Positions 1 through 5,100 of a stretch of DNA of 5,200 bases are shown in pieces. The number at the start of each line of letters is the position of its first letter. The first letter of the stretch is position 1. The translations under genes were made by a program, and so were the position numbers. The stretch is from Pseudomonadota bacterium (lineage in GTDB: Bacteria > Pseudomonadota > Alphaproteobacteria > Acetobacterales > Acetobacteraceae). The notes under the pieces are model-generated. The model worked only from the letters and a program-made list of their open reading frames with translations, made no database searches and was not told the origin of the DNA. The stretch lies in NCBI GenBank assembly GCA_021841985.1, contig JAKCCP010000247.1:1-5200 (forward strand). Reading direction: 5' to 3'.

Positions 1-233
1 TGCCGGATGTGAGCGAGGTGCCCTCGCTCGGCGCGGCCATCCTCGCCGCGGTCGGCGCCGGCCGTTTCGCTGTGATCGAGGACGGGATCGCGGCGATGGT
101 CCGCCCCGGCCGCCGCATCGCGCCGATCGCCGCCAATGTCGCGCTTTACGACGAGATCTATGCCCAGTACGCGGCGCTCTATCCGGCGCTGAAAACGGTG
201 CGTGAGGCCGGGCTCACGCCATTCCCCCGTTGA
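1..233 (+). CDS. FGGY-family carbohydrate kinase, C-terminal fragment (xylulokinase-like)
   Basis: This is the 3' end of a gene that begins before the window; reading from base 3 gives 76 complete codons and a TGA at 231-233. The visible residues show the usual end of FGGY sugar kinases. A V-P-S-L-G-A-A-I-L-A-A-V-G-A-G helix is followed by an acidic stretch, an M-V-R-P-G-R-R-I-A-P segment, and a helix with Y-D-E-I-Y-A-Q-Y and L-Y-P-A-L-K. In the family, the C-terminal actin-like domain helps bind ATP, and the enzyme phosphorylates a sugar or polyol in the cytosol. The final segment resembles xylulokinase, but the substrate cannot be set without the N-terminal half. A GTG at 9 is not a credible start because the homology runs straight through it. 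The stop lies inside the 3' end of the convergent ketoreductase gene. Confidence 0.8.
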   Translation, partial: PDVSEVPSLGAAILAAVGAGRFAVIEDGIAAMVRPGRRIAPIAANVALYDEIYAQYAALYPALKTVREAGLTPFPR

Positions 234-927
234 TCGCGATCGTCTGGCCGGTGATGTAGCCGGCCTGGTCGGAGGCGAGGAAGCCGACCAGATCGGCCAC
301 TTCCGCCGCTTGCCCGGCGCGCCCGGCCGGCACCAGCGCCTTGATCGCCGCCGCATCGAGGGCGCGGGCGACGGCCGGGCTTTCGATCACCCCCGGCGCC
401 ACGGCGTTGACGGTGATCCCCCGGCTCGCCACTTCCCGCGCCAGCGAACGCACCGCGCCTTCGAGCCCGGCCTTGGCGGCGGCGTAATTGCTCTGGCCGC
501 GATTGCCGAGCCGCGCCGAAACCGAGGAGAGCGCGATGATCCGCCCCCAGCGGGTGCCGATCATCGGCAGTAAAAGCGGCTGCACGGCGGCGTAGAACCC
601 GTTGAGCGAGACCTCGATCACCGGCTTCCAGCGGGCGAAATCCATCCCGGCGAGCGGCGCGTCGTCATGGATGCCGGCGTTATGGACGATGATCTGCACC
701 GGTCCCGCGGCGAGCAGCGCCGTCATCGCCGCACGGCTCGCCGGCTCGTCGGTGAGATCGGCGACCAAAGCCTCGCCGCCGATCTCCGCCGCCAAGGCCC
801 GCGCCGCCGGCGCCGCTGCATGGGCGTGGACGATGACGGCGCAGCCGGCGGCGGCGAGGCGGCGGCAGATCGCGGCGCCAATCGGGCTCGCCCCCCCGGT
901 CACCAGCGCGCGGCGGCGCGCGCTCAT
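214..927 (-). CDS. fabG: 3-oxoacyl-ACP reductase, SDR family (FabG/ApeQ-like ketoreductase)
   Basis: The product is 237 residues, normal for FabG-type short-chain dehydrogenases, which reduce 3-ketoacyl-ACP to 3-hydroxyacyl-ACP with NAD(P)H in the cytosol. The nucleotide-binding motif T-G-G-A-S-P-I-G is at 10-17, D-L at 57-58, H-N-A-G at 82-85 and the structural Asn at about 109. The catalytic triad is Ser135, Tyr148 and Lys152 in G-Q-S-N-Y-A-A-A-K-A-G. The usual N-A-V-A-P-G and G-Q-T-I-A-I-N-G-G elements follow at 174-179 and 227-235. It is the last gene of the KS-CLF-DH-KR set. Its ATG overlaps the dehydratase stop by 4 nt (ATGA), and I see no strong Shine-Dalgarno, so translational coupling is likely. 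The setting suggests a dedicated polyene (ApeQ-type) reductase rather than the housekeeping FabG. That role is inferred; the SDR assignment is firm. Confidence 0.93.
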   Translation of the reverse strand: MSARRRALVTGGASPIGAAICRRLAAAGCAVIVHAHAAAPAARALAAEIGGEALVADLTDEPASRAAMTALLAAGPVQIIVHNAGIHDDAPLAGMDFARWKPVIEVSLNGFYAAVQPLLLPMIGTRWGRIIALSSVSARLGNRGQSNYAAAKAGLEGAVRSLAREVASRGITVNAVAPGVIESPAVARALDAAAIKALVPAGRAGQAAEVADLVGFLASDQAGYITGQTIAINGGMA

Positions 928-1367
928 GGCGCAAGCCCGGCGGGCAATACGATCACCGCGCGGCCGGAGACCAGAGGCGCGCCATTTTCGGCCGCAAGCG
1001 TAAAGCCGTAGACCAGGCCGCGCGGGTCATCGAGGAGCCGCGCCGCCGTCACCGTGATCTCGCCGGCGAGAGCGGGGGTGTGGAACACCACGTCGTCGAG
1101 GGCGGCGAGAAAGCCGGGCGCGAGCGGCGCGGCACTGGCGAGCGCGCCATGGAGGGCGGCGGCCTGCAAGCCGTATTCGACCCCGGCGAGCGCCGAAACC
1201 CGGCCGGCGCGGCGCAGCGGGTGATCCGGCGCCTCTGGCGGGACGGCGCGGCAGGCGATTCGCGTCCGGTCCCAGGAGAGAAGAGCGGCGAGCAGGCACA
1301 TCGGCCCCTGATGCGGGATCAGGGCGGCGATGCCGGCGCGATCGAGCAGAGGCGAGGGCGGGGTCAT
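924..1367 (-). CDS. Hotdog-fold 3-hydroxyacyl-ACP dehydratase (ApeP/FabZ-like)
   Basis: This 147-residue single-hotdog protein would remove water from 3-hydroxyacyl-ACP to give the trans-2-enoyl thioester. The N-terminal block L-I-P-H-Q-G-P-M at 16-23 matches the P-H-x-x-P-M signature of FabZ/FabA-like dehydratases and carries the candidate catalytic His19. The central helix A-G-V-E-Y-G-L-Q-A-A-A-L-H-G at 61-74 carries Glu64, in the place of the acidic catalytic partner. The strand V-S-G-R-A-V-I-V-L at 133-141 is the typical hotdog ending. The Asp that usually follows the P-M-L-L-L block in FabZ appears to be Ala27 here. The ATG overlaps the preceding CLF stop by 4 nt, and GGTGA sits 5 nt upstream as a possible ribosome site. 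The E-Y-x-x-Q-A-x-A-x-H-G-A helix is what I recall for ApeP. ApeP pairs with a second dehydratase, ApeI, in E. coli; no ApeI-like gene is in this window. Confidence 0.85.
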   Translation of the reverse strand: MTPPSPLLDRAGIAALIPHQGPMCLLAALLSWDRTRIACRAVPPEAPDHPLRRAGRVSALAGVEYGLQAAALHGALASAAPLAPGFLAALDDVVFHTPALAGEITVTAARLLDDPRGLVYGFTLAAENGAPLVSGRAVIVLPAGLAP

Positions 1368-2179
1368 GGTGTCACCGCGAGCGCGAGATGGCCGGAGAGC
1401 AACGGCACGGCAAGGCGCCGGGACTCATGGCGGGCGAGGGTTTCGAGCAAAGCCAGGCCCTGCGCCGCCGGATTGCCGTCGACGAGGGCGGCGAGCGCCG
1501 GCGCGCGCGGCCGGTCGAGGGCGGCGTCGCGCGGGTCGAACCGCGCCGCGATCCGCCCGAGAGCGCCGGCGCCGGGTGATTCCGGGGCGAGAACCAAGGC
1601 CATCGCGAAGGCGAAATCGGTGCGCCGGCAGGCGCTGAGGGGGAAAGGCAGCGGGGCATCGAACAGGCAGAACAGCACCGGCGCCGCTTCCGCCACGGTC
1701 TCGGCCAGCGCTTTGAGCAGGCCGGCGGCGAAGGTTGCGTCATGGGCGGCGAGCGAATCGGCCGGGGCGCGGCCGCCATGGGCGATGCTCCAATAGCCGG
1801 CGGCGACGTTATGGACGGAGTTATGGAACTGGGTCGGCGAGACGCCGACCGCCTCGGCCGGATCAGCCAGCGTTTTCAATAGCTCATCGACCACCGTGCC
1901 CTCGCCGTTGGAACTCGCGAAGACCGCGCGAAGCCGCGCCGGGTCGAGATCGGGATGGGTAAGGCGGGCCATCGTCACCGCCGCCTCGGCGACGCCGAGG
2001 GCGAGACGCACCGCCGGGCCGGCCCGCCGGCGTTCATTGGCGGGCAGCAGCAAAGGCGCCGGCGGCGGCGTTTCGATGTGCGCGAACGGGGTTTCACCGG
2101 CGAGCACGGCGCGGCTCGCCGCCCAGCCGGAGAGACCCGGCCCCCAGAGCCCGATCCCGAGAATGGCCGCGCGCATCAT
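1364..2179 (-). CDS. Beta-ketoacyl synthase chain-length-factor-like protein (ApeC-like, no active-site Cys)
   Basis: The product is 271 residues from the first ATG (2179), or 270 from the adjacent second ATG (2176). It matches the N-terminal half of the ketosynthase fold (the ketoacyl-synt_2 type, 'chain length factor'). The opening A-A-I-L-G-I-G-L-W-G-P-G, then A-V-F-A-S-S-N-G-E-G at 85-94 and H-N-S-V-H-N-V-A-A-G-Y-W at 119-130 are recognisable. By eye, the position of the nucleophilic cysteine in the neighbouring KS falls at about Ala144 (D-S-L-A-A-H). No H-G-T-G-T or G-H-T-x-G-A-A-G histidine motif follows, so it cannot condense by itself. Full KS/CLF proteins are about 400 residues, whereas ApeC-type proteins are naturally short, so this is probably intact. 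TGATG joins it to the upstream KS by one base, fitting coupled, equimolar production of a KS:CLF heterodimer. The partnership is inferred from family and position. Confidence 0.85.
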   Translation of the reverse strand: MMRAAILGIGLWGPGLSGWAASRAVLAGETPFAHIETPPPAPLLLPANERRRAGPAVRLALGVAEAAVTMARLTHPDLDPARLRAVFASSNGEGTVVDELLKTLADPAEAVGVSPTQFHNSVHNVAAGYWSIAHGGRAPADSLAAHDATFAAGLLKALAETVAEAAPVLFCLFDAPLPFPLSACRRTDFAFAMALVLAPESPGAGALGRIAARFDPRDAALDRPRAPALAALVDGNPAAQGLALLETLARHESRRLAVPLLSGHLALAVTP

Positions 2180-3366
2180 CACCGGCGGCCGAAAATCAGG
2201 CTGCAATTGGCCCCGCCGAAGCCAAAGGAATTGCTCAACACCCGCGCGATCGGGCGCTCGACATTGGCGCTCAGCACGCGGGCGCGAAAACCGGGATCGA
2301 CGCGGGTGAGGTTGAGGCCGCCGGGGAGCAGGCCCGCCTCCAGCGCGAGCAGCGCGATCACCGCCTCGACGATGCCGGCGGCGCCGAGGGTATGGCCGGT
2401 GAAGCCCTTGGTCGAGCTGCACGGCACGCGGTCGCCGAACACCGAGGCGACCGCGCGATCCTCGCTCGCGTCATTGGCGATGGTGCCGGTGCCGTGGAGA
2501 TTGATGTAGTCGATGTCGTCGGCGCCAAGGCCGGCGCGGCGGAGCGCGTCACGCATCGCGGCGATGGCGCCGAGCGCCTCCGGGTGCGGCGCGGACATGT
2601 GGTGGCCATCGCTCGATTCGCCGTAGCCGAGCAAGGCGAAGGGGCTGTCCTCGCCGCGTTCCAGCAACGCGAACCCGGCCGCCTCGCCGATCGAAAGCCC
2701 ATCGCGTGCCGCATCCGAGGGACGGCAGGGGCCGGGCGCGATCAGGCCGAGGGCGGCGAAGCCAGCCAGCGTCATGCGGCAGAGCGTGTCGGCGCCGCCG
2801 ACCACGGCGGCATCGATCACCCCGGCGGCGATCAGTTGCGCGGCATCGACGAAGGCGCGCGCCGCCGACGCGCAGGCGGTCGAGACCACGAAAGCCGGCC
2901 CGGCAAGGCCGAGCGCCGCCTGCGCGAAGCGCGCGGCGGAGAAGAAATCATGGGTATGGGCGAAATCGAAATTTTCCGGCAGGGCGCCGGTTTCCGAATC
3001 ACGCGCGCGATAGGCGTCCTCGCCGCTGGCGATCCCCGAGGTGCTGGTGCCGAGGATGACGCCGATCCGCGCCGCGCCGCGCCGCGCCGCCGCTTGCGCG
3101 ACCGCATCGGCAAAGCCGTCGGTCGCGAGCGCGAGGTCGAGCAGCAGGTTGTTGCGGCAGGTGAAGGCGGCGAGCGGCGCGGGCAGGCGATGCGCCTCCA
3201 CCCCAGCGATGCGGCCGATGAAGCCGCCGCCGGCGATGCCGGGGGACGGATTGGCAGCCAGCCCGCCCCGGCGCGCGCGGAGGGCAGCGAGGGTTGCCGC
3301 CTTGCCCCGCCCAAGGGCGCTGATCAGGCTGGTGGCGGTGATGGCGAGCGGCGGCATCGCGGTCAT
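2179..3366 (-). CDS. Beta-ketoacyl-ACP synthase (ApeO-like type II ketosynthase)
   Basis: The 395-residue product has the full thiolase-fold ketosynthase length and all three catalytic residues. The nucleophile is Cys165 in V-S-T-A-C-A-S, with His291 in N-L-H-G-T-G-T and His325 in G-F-T-G-H-T-L-G-A-A-G; Lys320 (S-T-K-G) is also present. The C-terminal S-N-S-F-G-F-G-G-A-N-C motif is at 378-388. Family features pointing to the aryl-polyene type, from memory, are C-R-N-N-L-L-L at 70-76, L-G-T-S-T-S-G at 105-111 and G-E-S-S-D-G-H-H-M-S-A-P-H-P at 249-262. It would elongate an ACP-bound chain by decarboxylative Claisen condensation with malonyl-ACP. I used the ATG at 3366; an in-frame ATG at 3357 would remove three residues, and neither has a strong Shine-Dalgarno. 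It is the first of four overlapping genes. The elongating-KS role is well supported; the product is inferred. Confidence 0.92.
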   Translation of the reverse strand: MTAMPPLAITATSLISALGRGKAATLAALRARRGGLAANPSPGIAGGGFIGRIAGVEAHRLPAPLAAFTCRNNLLLDLALATDGFADAVAQAAARRGAARIGVILGTSTSGIASGEDAYRARDSETGALPENFDFAHTHDFFSAARFAQAALGLAGPAFVVSTACASAARAFVDAAQLIAAGVIDAAVVGGADTLCRMTLAGFAALGLIAPGPCRPSDAARDGLSIGEAAGFALLERGEDSPFALLGYGESSDGHHMSAPHPEALGAIAAMRDALRRAGLGADDIDYINLHGTGTIANDASEDRAVASVFGDRVPCSSTKGFTGHTLGAAGIVEAVIALLALEAGLLPGGLNLTRVDPGFRARVLSANVERPIARVLSNSFGFGGANCSLIFGRR

Positions 3367-3391
3367 GGCCGAGAGATTAGCAGACTGCGGG

Positions 3392-3420
3392 AAAAGAAAA
3401 GAACCGGGGATGCGCCCCCG
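3392..3420 (-). terminator. Terminator-like hairpin with T-rich tail between thioesterase and ketosynthase
   Basis: Read on the - strand, six bases after the thioesterase stop, CGGGG (3420-3416) can pair with CCCCG (3409-3405) around a 6-nt loop. A tract of two Ts, C, four Ts, C, four Ts follows (3403-3392). This looks like a weak intrinsic terminator. The 5-bp stem is short, and the T tract is interrupted by two Cs, so it may only attenuate read-through into the ketosynthase operon or be fortuitous. Confidence 0.3.
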
Positions 3421-3426
3421 CGCGGC

Positions 3427-3873
3427 TCAGCCCTCGATCCCCGCGCGGTCGGTGATCGCCATCATCGTCGCGCTGAGCGAAGCGATCAGCCGCTCCTCGC
3501 CGCCGGTGCGGGCAAAGACCTCGGTTTGGGCGAAGCTCAGCGTCCGCCCCTGGCGCACCACCCGGCCGCGCGCGGTGATCCGCTCGCCTTGGGCGGGGGC
3601 GAGCAGGCTGATCTTGAATTCGACGGTGAGAACGCCAGCCCCTTGCGGCATGAGGCTGAGCGCCGCGTAGCCCGCAGCACTATCGGCGATGGCGCTGACC
3701 GCGCCGGCGTGGACGAAACCATGTTGTTGCGAGATTTCCGGCTTTGGCGTCAGAACGATCTCGACCTCTCCCGGCGCGATGCGGCCAAGCGCGGCCCCGA
3801 GCGTCCTCATCAGCCCCTGGCGCGCGAAGCTCGCGCGGATACGCGCGTCAGTCACGGTGCCGTTGTCCGGCAT
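3427..3873 (-). CDS. PaaI-family hotdog acyl-CoA thioesterase
   Basis: The 148-residue product is typical in length for PaaI/YbgC-like single-hotdog thioesterases, which hydrolyse acyl- or aryl-CoA thioesters in the cytosol. The core signature is at about 51-72: H-G-F-V-H-A-G at 51-57, followed by A-I-A-D-S-A-A-G-Y-A-A. Asp64 is at the catalytic acidic position of the hotdog helix. The next strands, V-L-T-V-E-F-K-I-S-L-L-A-P-A at 81-94 and R-V-V-R-Q-G-R-T-L-S-F-A-Q-T-E-V at 104-119, also fit the family. The start at 3873 is supported by an AGAGGG ribosome site (3882-3877) 3 nt upstream. The gene ends 60 bp before the ketosynthase on the same strand, so it could belong to that operon and act in editing or release, but a hairpin with a T-rich tail lies between them. 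Substrate unknown. Confidence 0.85.
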   Translation of the reverse strand: MPDNGTVTDARIRASFARQGLMRTLGAALGRIAPGEVEIVLTPKPEISQQHGFVHAGAVSAIADSAAGYAALSLMPQGAGVLTVEFKISLLAPAQGERITARGRVVRQGRTLSFAQTEVFARTGGEERLIASLSATMMAITDRAGIEG

Positions 3874-3906
3874 GATCCCTCTTTTCCATCCGATACTCGC
3901 GCGGCA

Positions 3907-3936
3907 AGAGTAGGGCGCTCGGGTAGAGGGGATCAA
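3907..3936 (-). promoter_or_regulatory. Candidate sigma70-type promoter for the thioesterase gene
   Basis: On the - strand, TTGATC (3936-3931) is followed after 18 bases by TACTCT (3912-3907). The -35 matches TTGACA at four positions and the -10 matches TATAAT at three. A start near 3900 would give a leader of about 27 nt that contains the AGAGGG ribosome site. Consensus matching alone is weak evidence in such GC-rich DNA. Confidence 0.28.
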
Positions 3937-3973
3937 GCTCGGCGGCTTTCCCCATCGCGATCGCGCGCCAGGG

Positions 3974-4002
3974 TGGATCGCCCAGGTTTTGTCGCTTATA
4001 GT
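3974..4002 (+). promoter_or_regulatory. Candidate promoter for NDUFA12, implying a very short leader
   Basis: TATAGT at 3997-4002 matches the -10 consensus at five of six positions. TGGATC at 3974-3979, 17 bases upstream, is a weak -35 (three of six). Transcription would start about 7 bases after the -10, near 4009, only 2-4 nt before the ATG at 4012. This agrees with the absence of a Shine-Dalgarno sequence before that ATG. Confidence 0.38.
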
Positions 4003-4011
4003 CAAGCCATC

Positions 4012-4365
4012 ATGAACCGTATCCATCACCTGTTGATCACCCTCCGCGGCCGCCCGGTCGGGCGCGACGCGCTCGGCAACCAGTATTTCGAGGAGCGCAA
4101 ACCCCGCCCGGGCCAGCGCGTCCGGCGCTGGGTGATCTATGCCGCGATCGAGGATGCCTCGGCGGTGCCGGCGGAATGGCACGCCTGGCTGCATCATCTG
4201 ACTGACGCCCCCTTGCCCGAAGCCGCGCGCCGCCCCTGGCAGGCGCCGCATCGGCCGAATTTGACCGGAACCGCGGCCAGCTATCGCCCGCCCGGGCATG
4301 ATTACGAAGGCGGCGTGCGGGCCCGCGCGACCGGCGATTACGAGGCTTGGAGCCCGGGGAGCTAG
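4012..4365 (+). CDS. NADH:ubiquinone oxidoreductase subunit NDUFA12 family protein
   Basis: The product is 117 residues, with the hallmarks of the NDUFA12 (17.2 kDa, B17.2) family. V-G-R-D-A-L-G-N-Q-Y-F-E-E is at 16-28, R-R-W-V-I-Y at 38-43, and P-A-E-W-H-A-W-L-H-H at 53-62, followed by a Pro-rich tail (R-P-W at 73-75, P-H-R-P-N-L-T-G at 79-86, Y-R-P-P-G-H-D-Y-E at 91-99). The protein is an accessory subunit on the peripheral arm of respiratory complex I; its paralogue NDUFAF2 is an assembly factor in mitochondria. There is no signal peptide or membrane segment. The ATG at 4012 was chosen because homologues begin shortly before the V-G-x-D-x-x-G-N motif; the frame stays open far upstream only as an antisense reading. 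No ribosome site is evident. MlaD starts 7 nt after the stop, so the two are probably cotranscribed. Confidence 0.92.
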   Translation: MNRIHHLLITLRGRPVGRDALGNQYFEERKPRPGQRVRRWVIYAAIEDASAVPAEWHAWLHHLTDAPLPEAARRPWQAPHRPNLTGTAASYRPPGHDYEGGVRARATGDYEAWSPGS

Positions 4366-4372
4366 AGCGGCG

Positions 4373-4894
4373 GTGGCGCAGCGCAATTTCGCCGAGACCC
4401 TGACCGGCGCCGTGGTGCTGGTCATCGCCGGAGGCTTCCTCGCTTTCGCCATTGCCCATTCGGGGGAGCGGACCGGGCGCGGCTATCCGCTCACCGCGCG
4501 CTTCCAGAGGATCGACGGTCTCGGGGTCGGCTCGGATGTGCGGGTCGCCGGCGTCAAGGTCGGCAGCGTCACCGCGACCACGATCGACCCCAAGACCTTC
4601 GAGGCGGTGGTGACGCTCACCGTCGCCGACGACATCAAGCTACCCACCGATAGCGGCGCGGTCATCACCAGCGACGGGCTGCTGGGGGGCAAATATCTCG
4701 CCCTCTCCCCAGGCGGGGATGAACATGATCTGGCGCCGGGCGGCGTCATCAAGATCACCCAGTCCTCGATCAATATCGAGGATCTGCTCGGAAAATTCGT
4801 CTTTTCCATGGCCAATATGAGCAGCGCCAACAAAACCGACGGCAAGGACGGCGGCCCCGATGGTGGCGGGGTCGGCGGCGGCGGCAAGCCGTGA
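4373..4894 (+). CDS. mlaD: Outer membrane lipid asymmetry maintenance protein MlaD (MCE domain)
   Basis: From the GTG at 4373 the product is 173 residues, close to the usual MlaD length of about 180. A short N-terminus (A-Q-R-N-F-A-E-T) leads into one membrane helix at about 10-29 with no cleavage site, so it is an inner-membrane anchor. The MCE domain spans about 38-115 and carries the diagnostic G-L-G-V-G-S-D-V-R-V-A-G-V-K-V-G-S-V at 49-66 and G-L-L-G-G-K-Y-L-A-L at 102-111. The segment T-Q-S-S-I-N-I-E-D-L-L-G-K-F at 129-142 is typical of MlaD. A Gly/Asp/Lys-rich tail follows (155-173). MlaD hexamers form the periplasmic channel of the MlaFEDB phospholipid transporter. GGGGAG at 4356-4361 is a plausible though distant (11 nt) ribosome site. 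An ATG at 4298 would lie inside NDUFA12 and add a non-homologous leader. mlaF and mlaE do not adjoin it here. Confidence 0.92.
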   Translation: MAQRNFAETLTGAVVLVIAGGFLAFAIAHSGERTGRGYPLTARFQRIDGLGVGSDVRVAGVKVGSVTATTIDPKTFEAVVTLTVADDIKLPTDSGAVITSDGLLGGKYLALSPGGDEHDLAPGGVIKITQSSINIEDLLGKFVFSMANMSSANKTDGKDGGPDGGGVGGGGKP

Positions 4895-5100
4895 CCGCGC
4901 CGGTGATCTGGCCGCAAAGCGATGGCCGGCCGGTTGCGTGCCGGGAAAAATTGCGCGTGCTCGAGGAAAATTACCAGGAACTCGCCCAAGTGATGCGGGA
5001 CATGTTCGAGGACGCGGTGCTGATGGGGGTGGATGACGCGGCGGCGCGGCGGATTCTGACCGATCTGGTCGCGGCGCTGAAAACCCCCGGCCGGGCATGA
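4891..5100 (+). CDS. Small conserved-looking hypothetical protein, helical, between mlaD and a secreted protein
   Basis: This gene encodes 69 residues from a GTG that overlaps the mlaD stop (GTGA, 4 nt) and ends in a TGA overlapping the next ATG (ATGA, 4 nt). The tight packing on both sides and normal codon use support a real gene. There is no signal peptide or membrane segment, so it is probably cytosolic. After a polar N-terminus with C-R-E-K (17-20), it looks almost wholly helical. One amphipathic helix with many charged residues runs from about 18 to 40 (L-R-V-L-E-E-N-Y-Q-E-L), followed by M-F-E-D-A-V-L-M-G-V-D at 38-48 and a second helix with R-R-I-L-T-D-L-V-A-A-L at 53-63. I think similar short proteins occur at this locus in Rhodospirillales, but I cannot name a family or function. 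Confidence 0.72.
   Translation: MTAPVIWPQSDGRPVACREKLRVLEENYQELAQVMRDMFEDAVLMGVDDAAARRILTDLVAALKTPGRA

Larger units (their letters stand above)
3874..4011. other. Divergent intergenic regulatory region
   Basis: This 138-bp stretch separates the divergent thioesterase (-) and NDUFA12 (+) genes and must hold the promoters of both. It is less GC-rich than the genes around it. It contains candidate promoters in each direction and a perfect 10-bp palindrome, CGCGATCGCG, at 3956-3965. No open reading frame or RNA gene is apparent. Confidence 0.5.

Noticed and set aside
1080..1796. A 238-codon + strand frame opposite the dehydratase and CLF genes.
   Set aside because: The translation is low-complexity (Arg, Gly, Ala), has no recognisable motif, and lies fully antisense to two coupled genes.
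2180..2422. Upstream extension of the CLF reading frame to give a 352-residue protein.
   Set aside because: The extra residues are an Arg-rich out-of-frame reading of the KS C-terminus; the ATG at 2179, coupled to the KS stop, begins exactly where family similarity starts.
3956..3965. Perfect palindrome CGCGATCGCG in the divergent intergenic region, considered as an operator.
   Set aside because: Short GATC/CGCG palindromes are common by chance in this composition (another is at 232-241), and it has no spacing relation to a promoter that would make it convincing.
2392..4365. A 657-codon open frame on the + strand running through the ketosynthase and thioesterase genes into NDUFA12.
   Set aside because: Only its last 117 codons have homology-like content. 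The rest is Arg/Gly/Ala-rich antisense of two well-supported - strand genes, an expected effect of stop-poor, GC-rich DNA.
3874..4452. Upstream extension of the thioesterase frame to 341 residues.
   Set aside because: It crosses the divergent promoter region and is antisense to NDUFA12; the ATG at 3873 has a ribosome site and the expected protein length.
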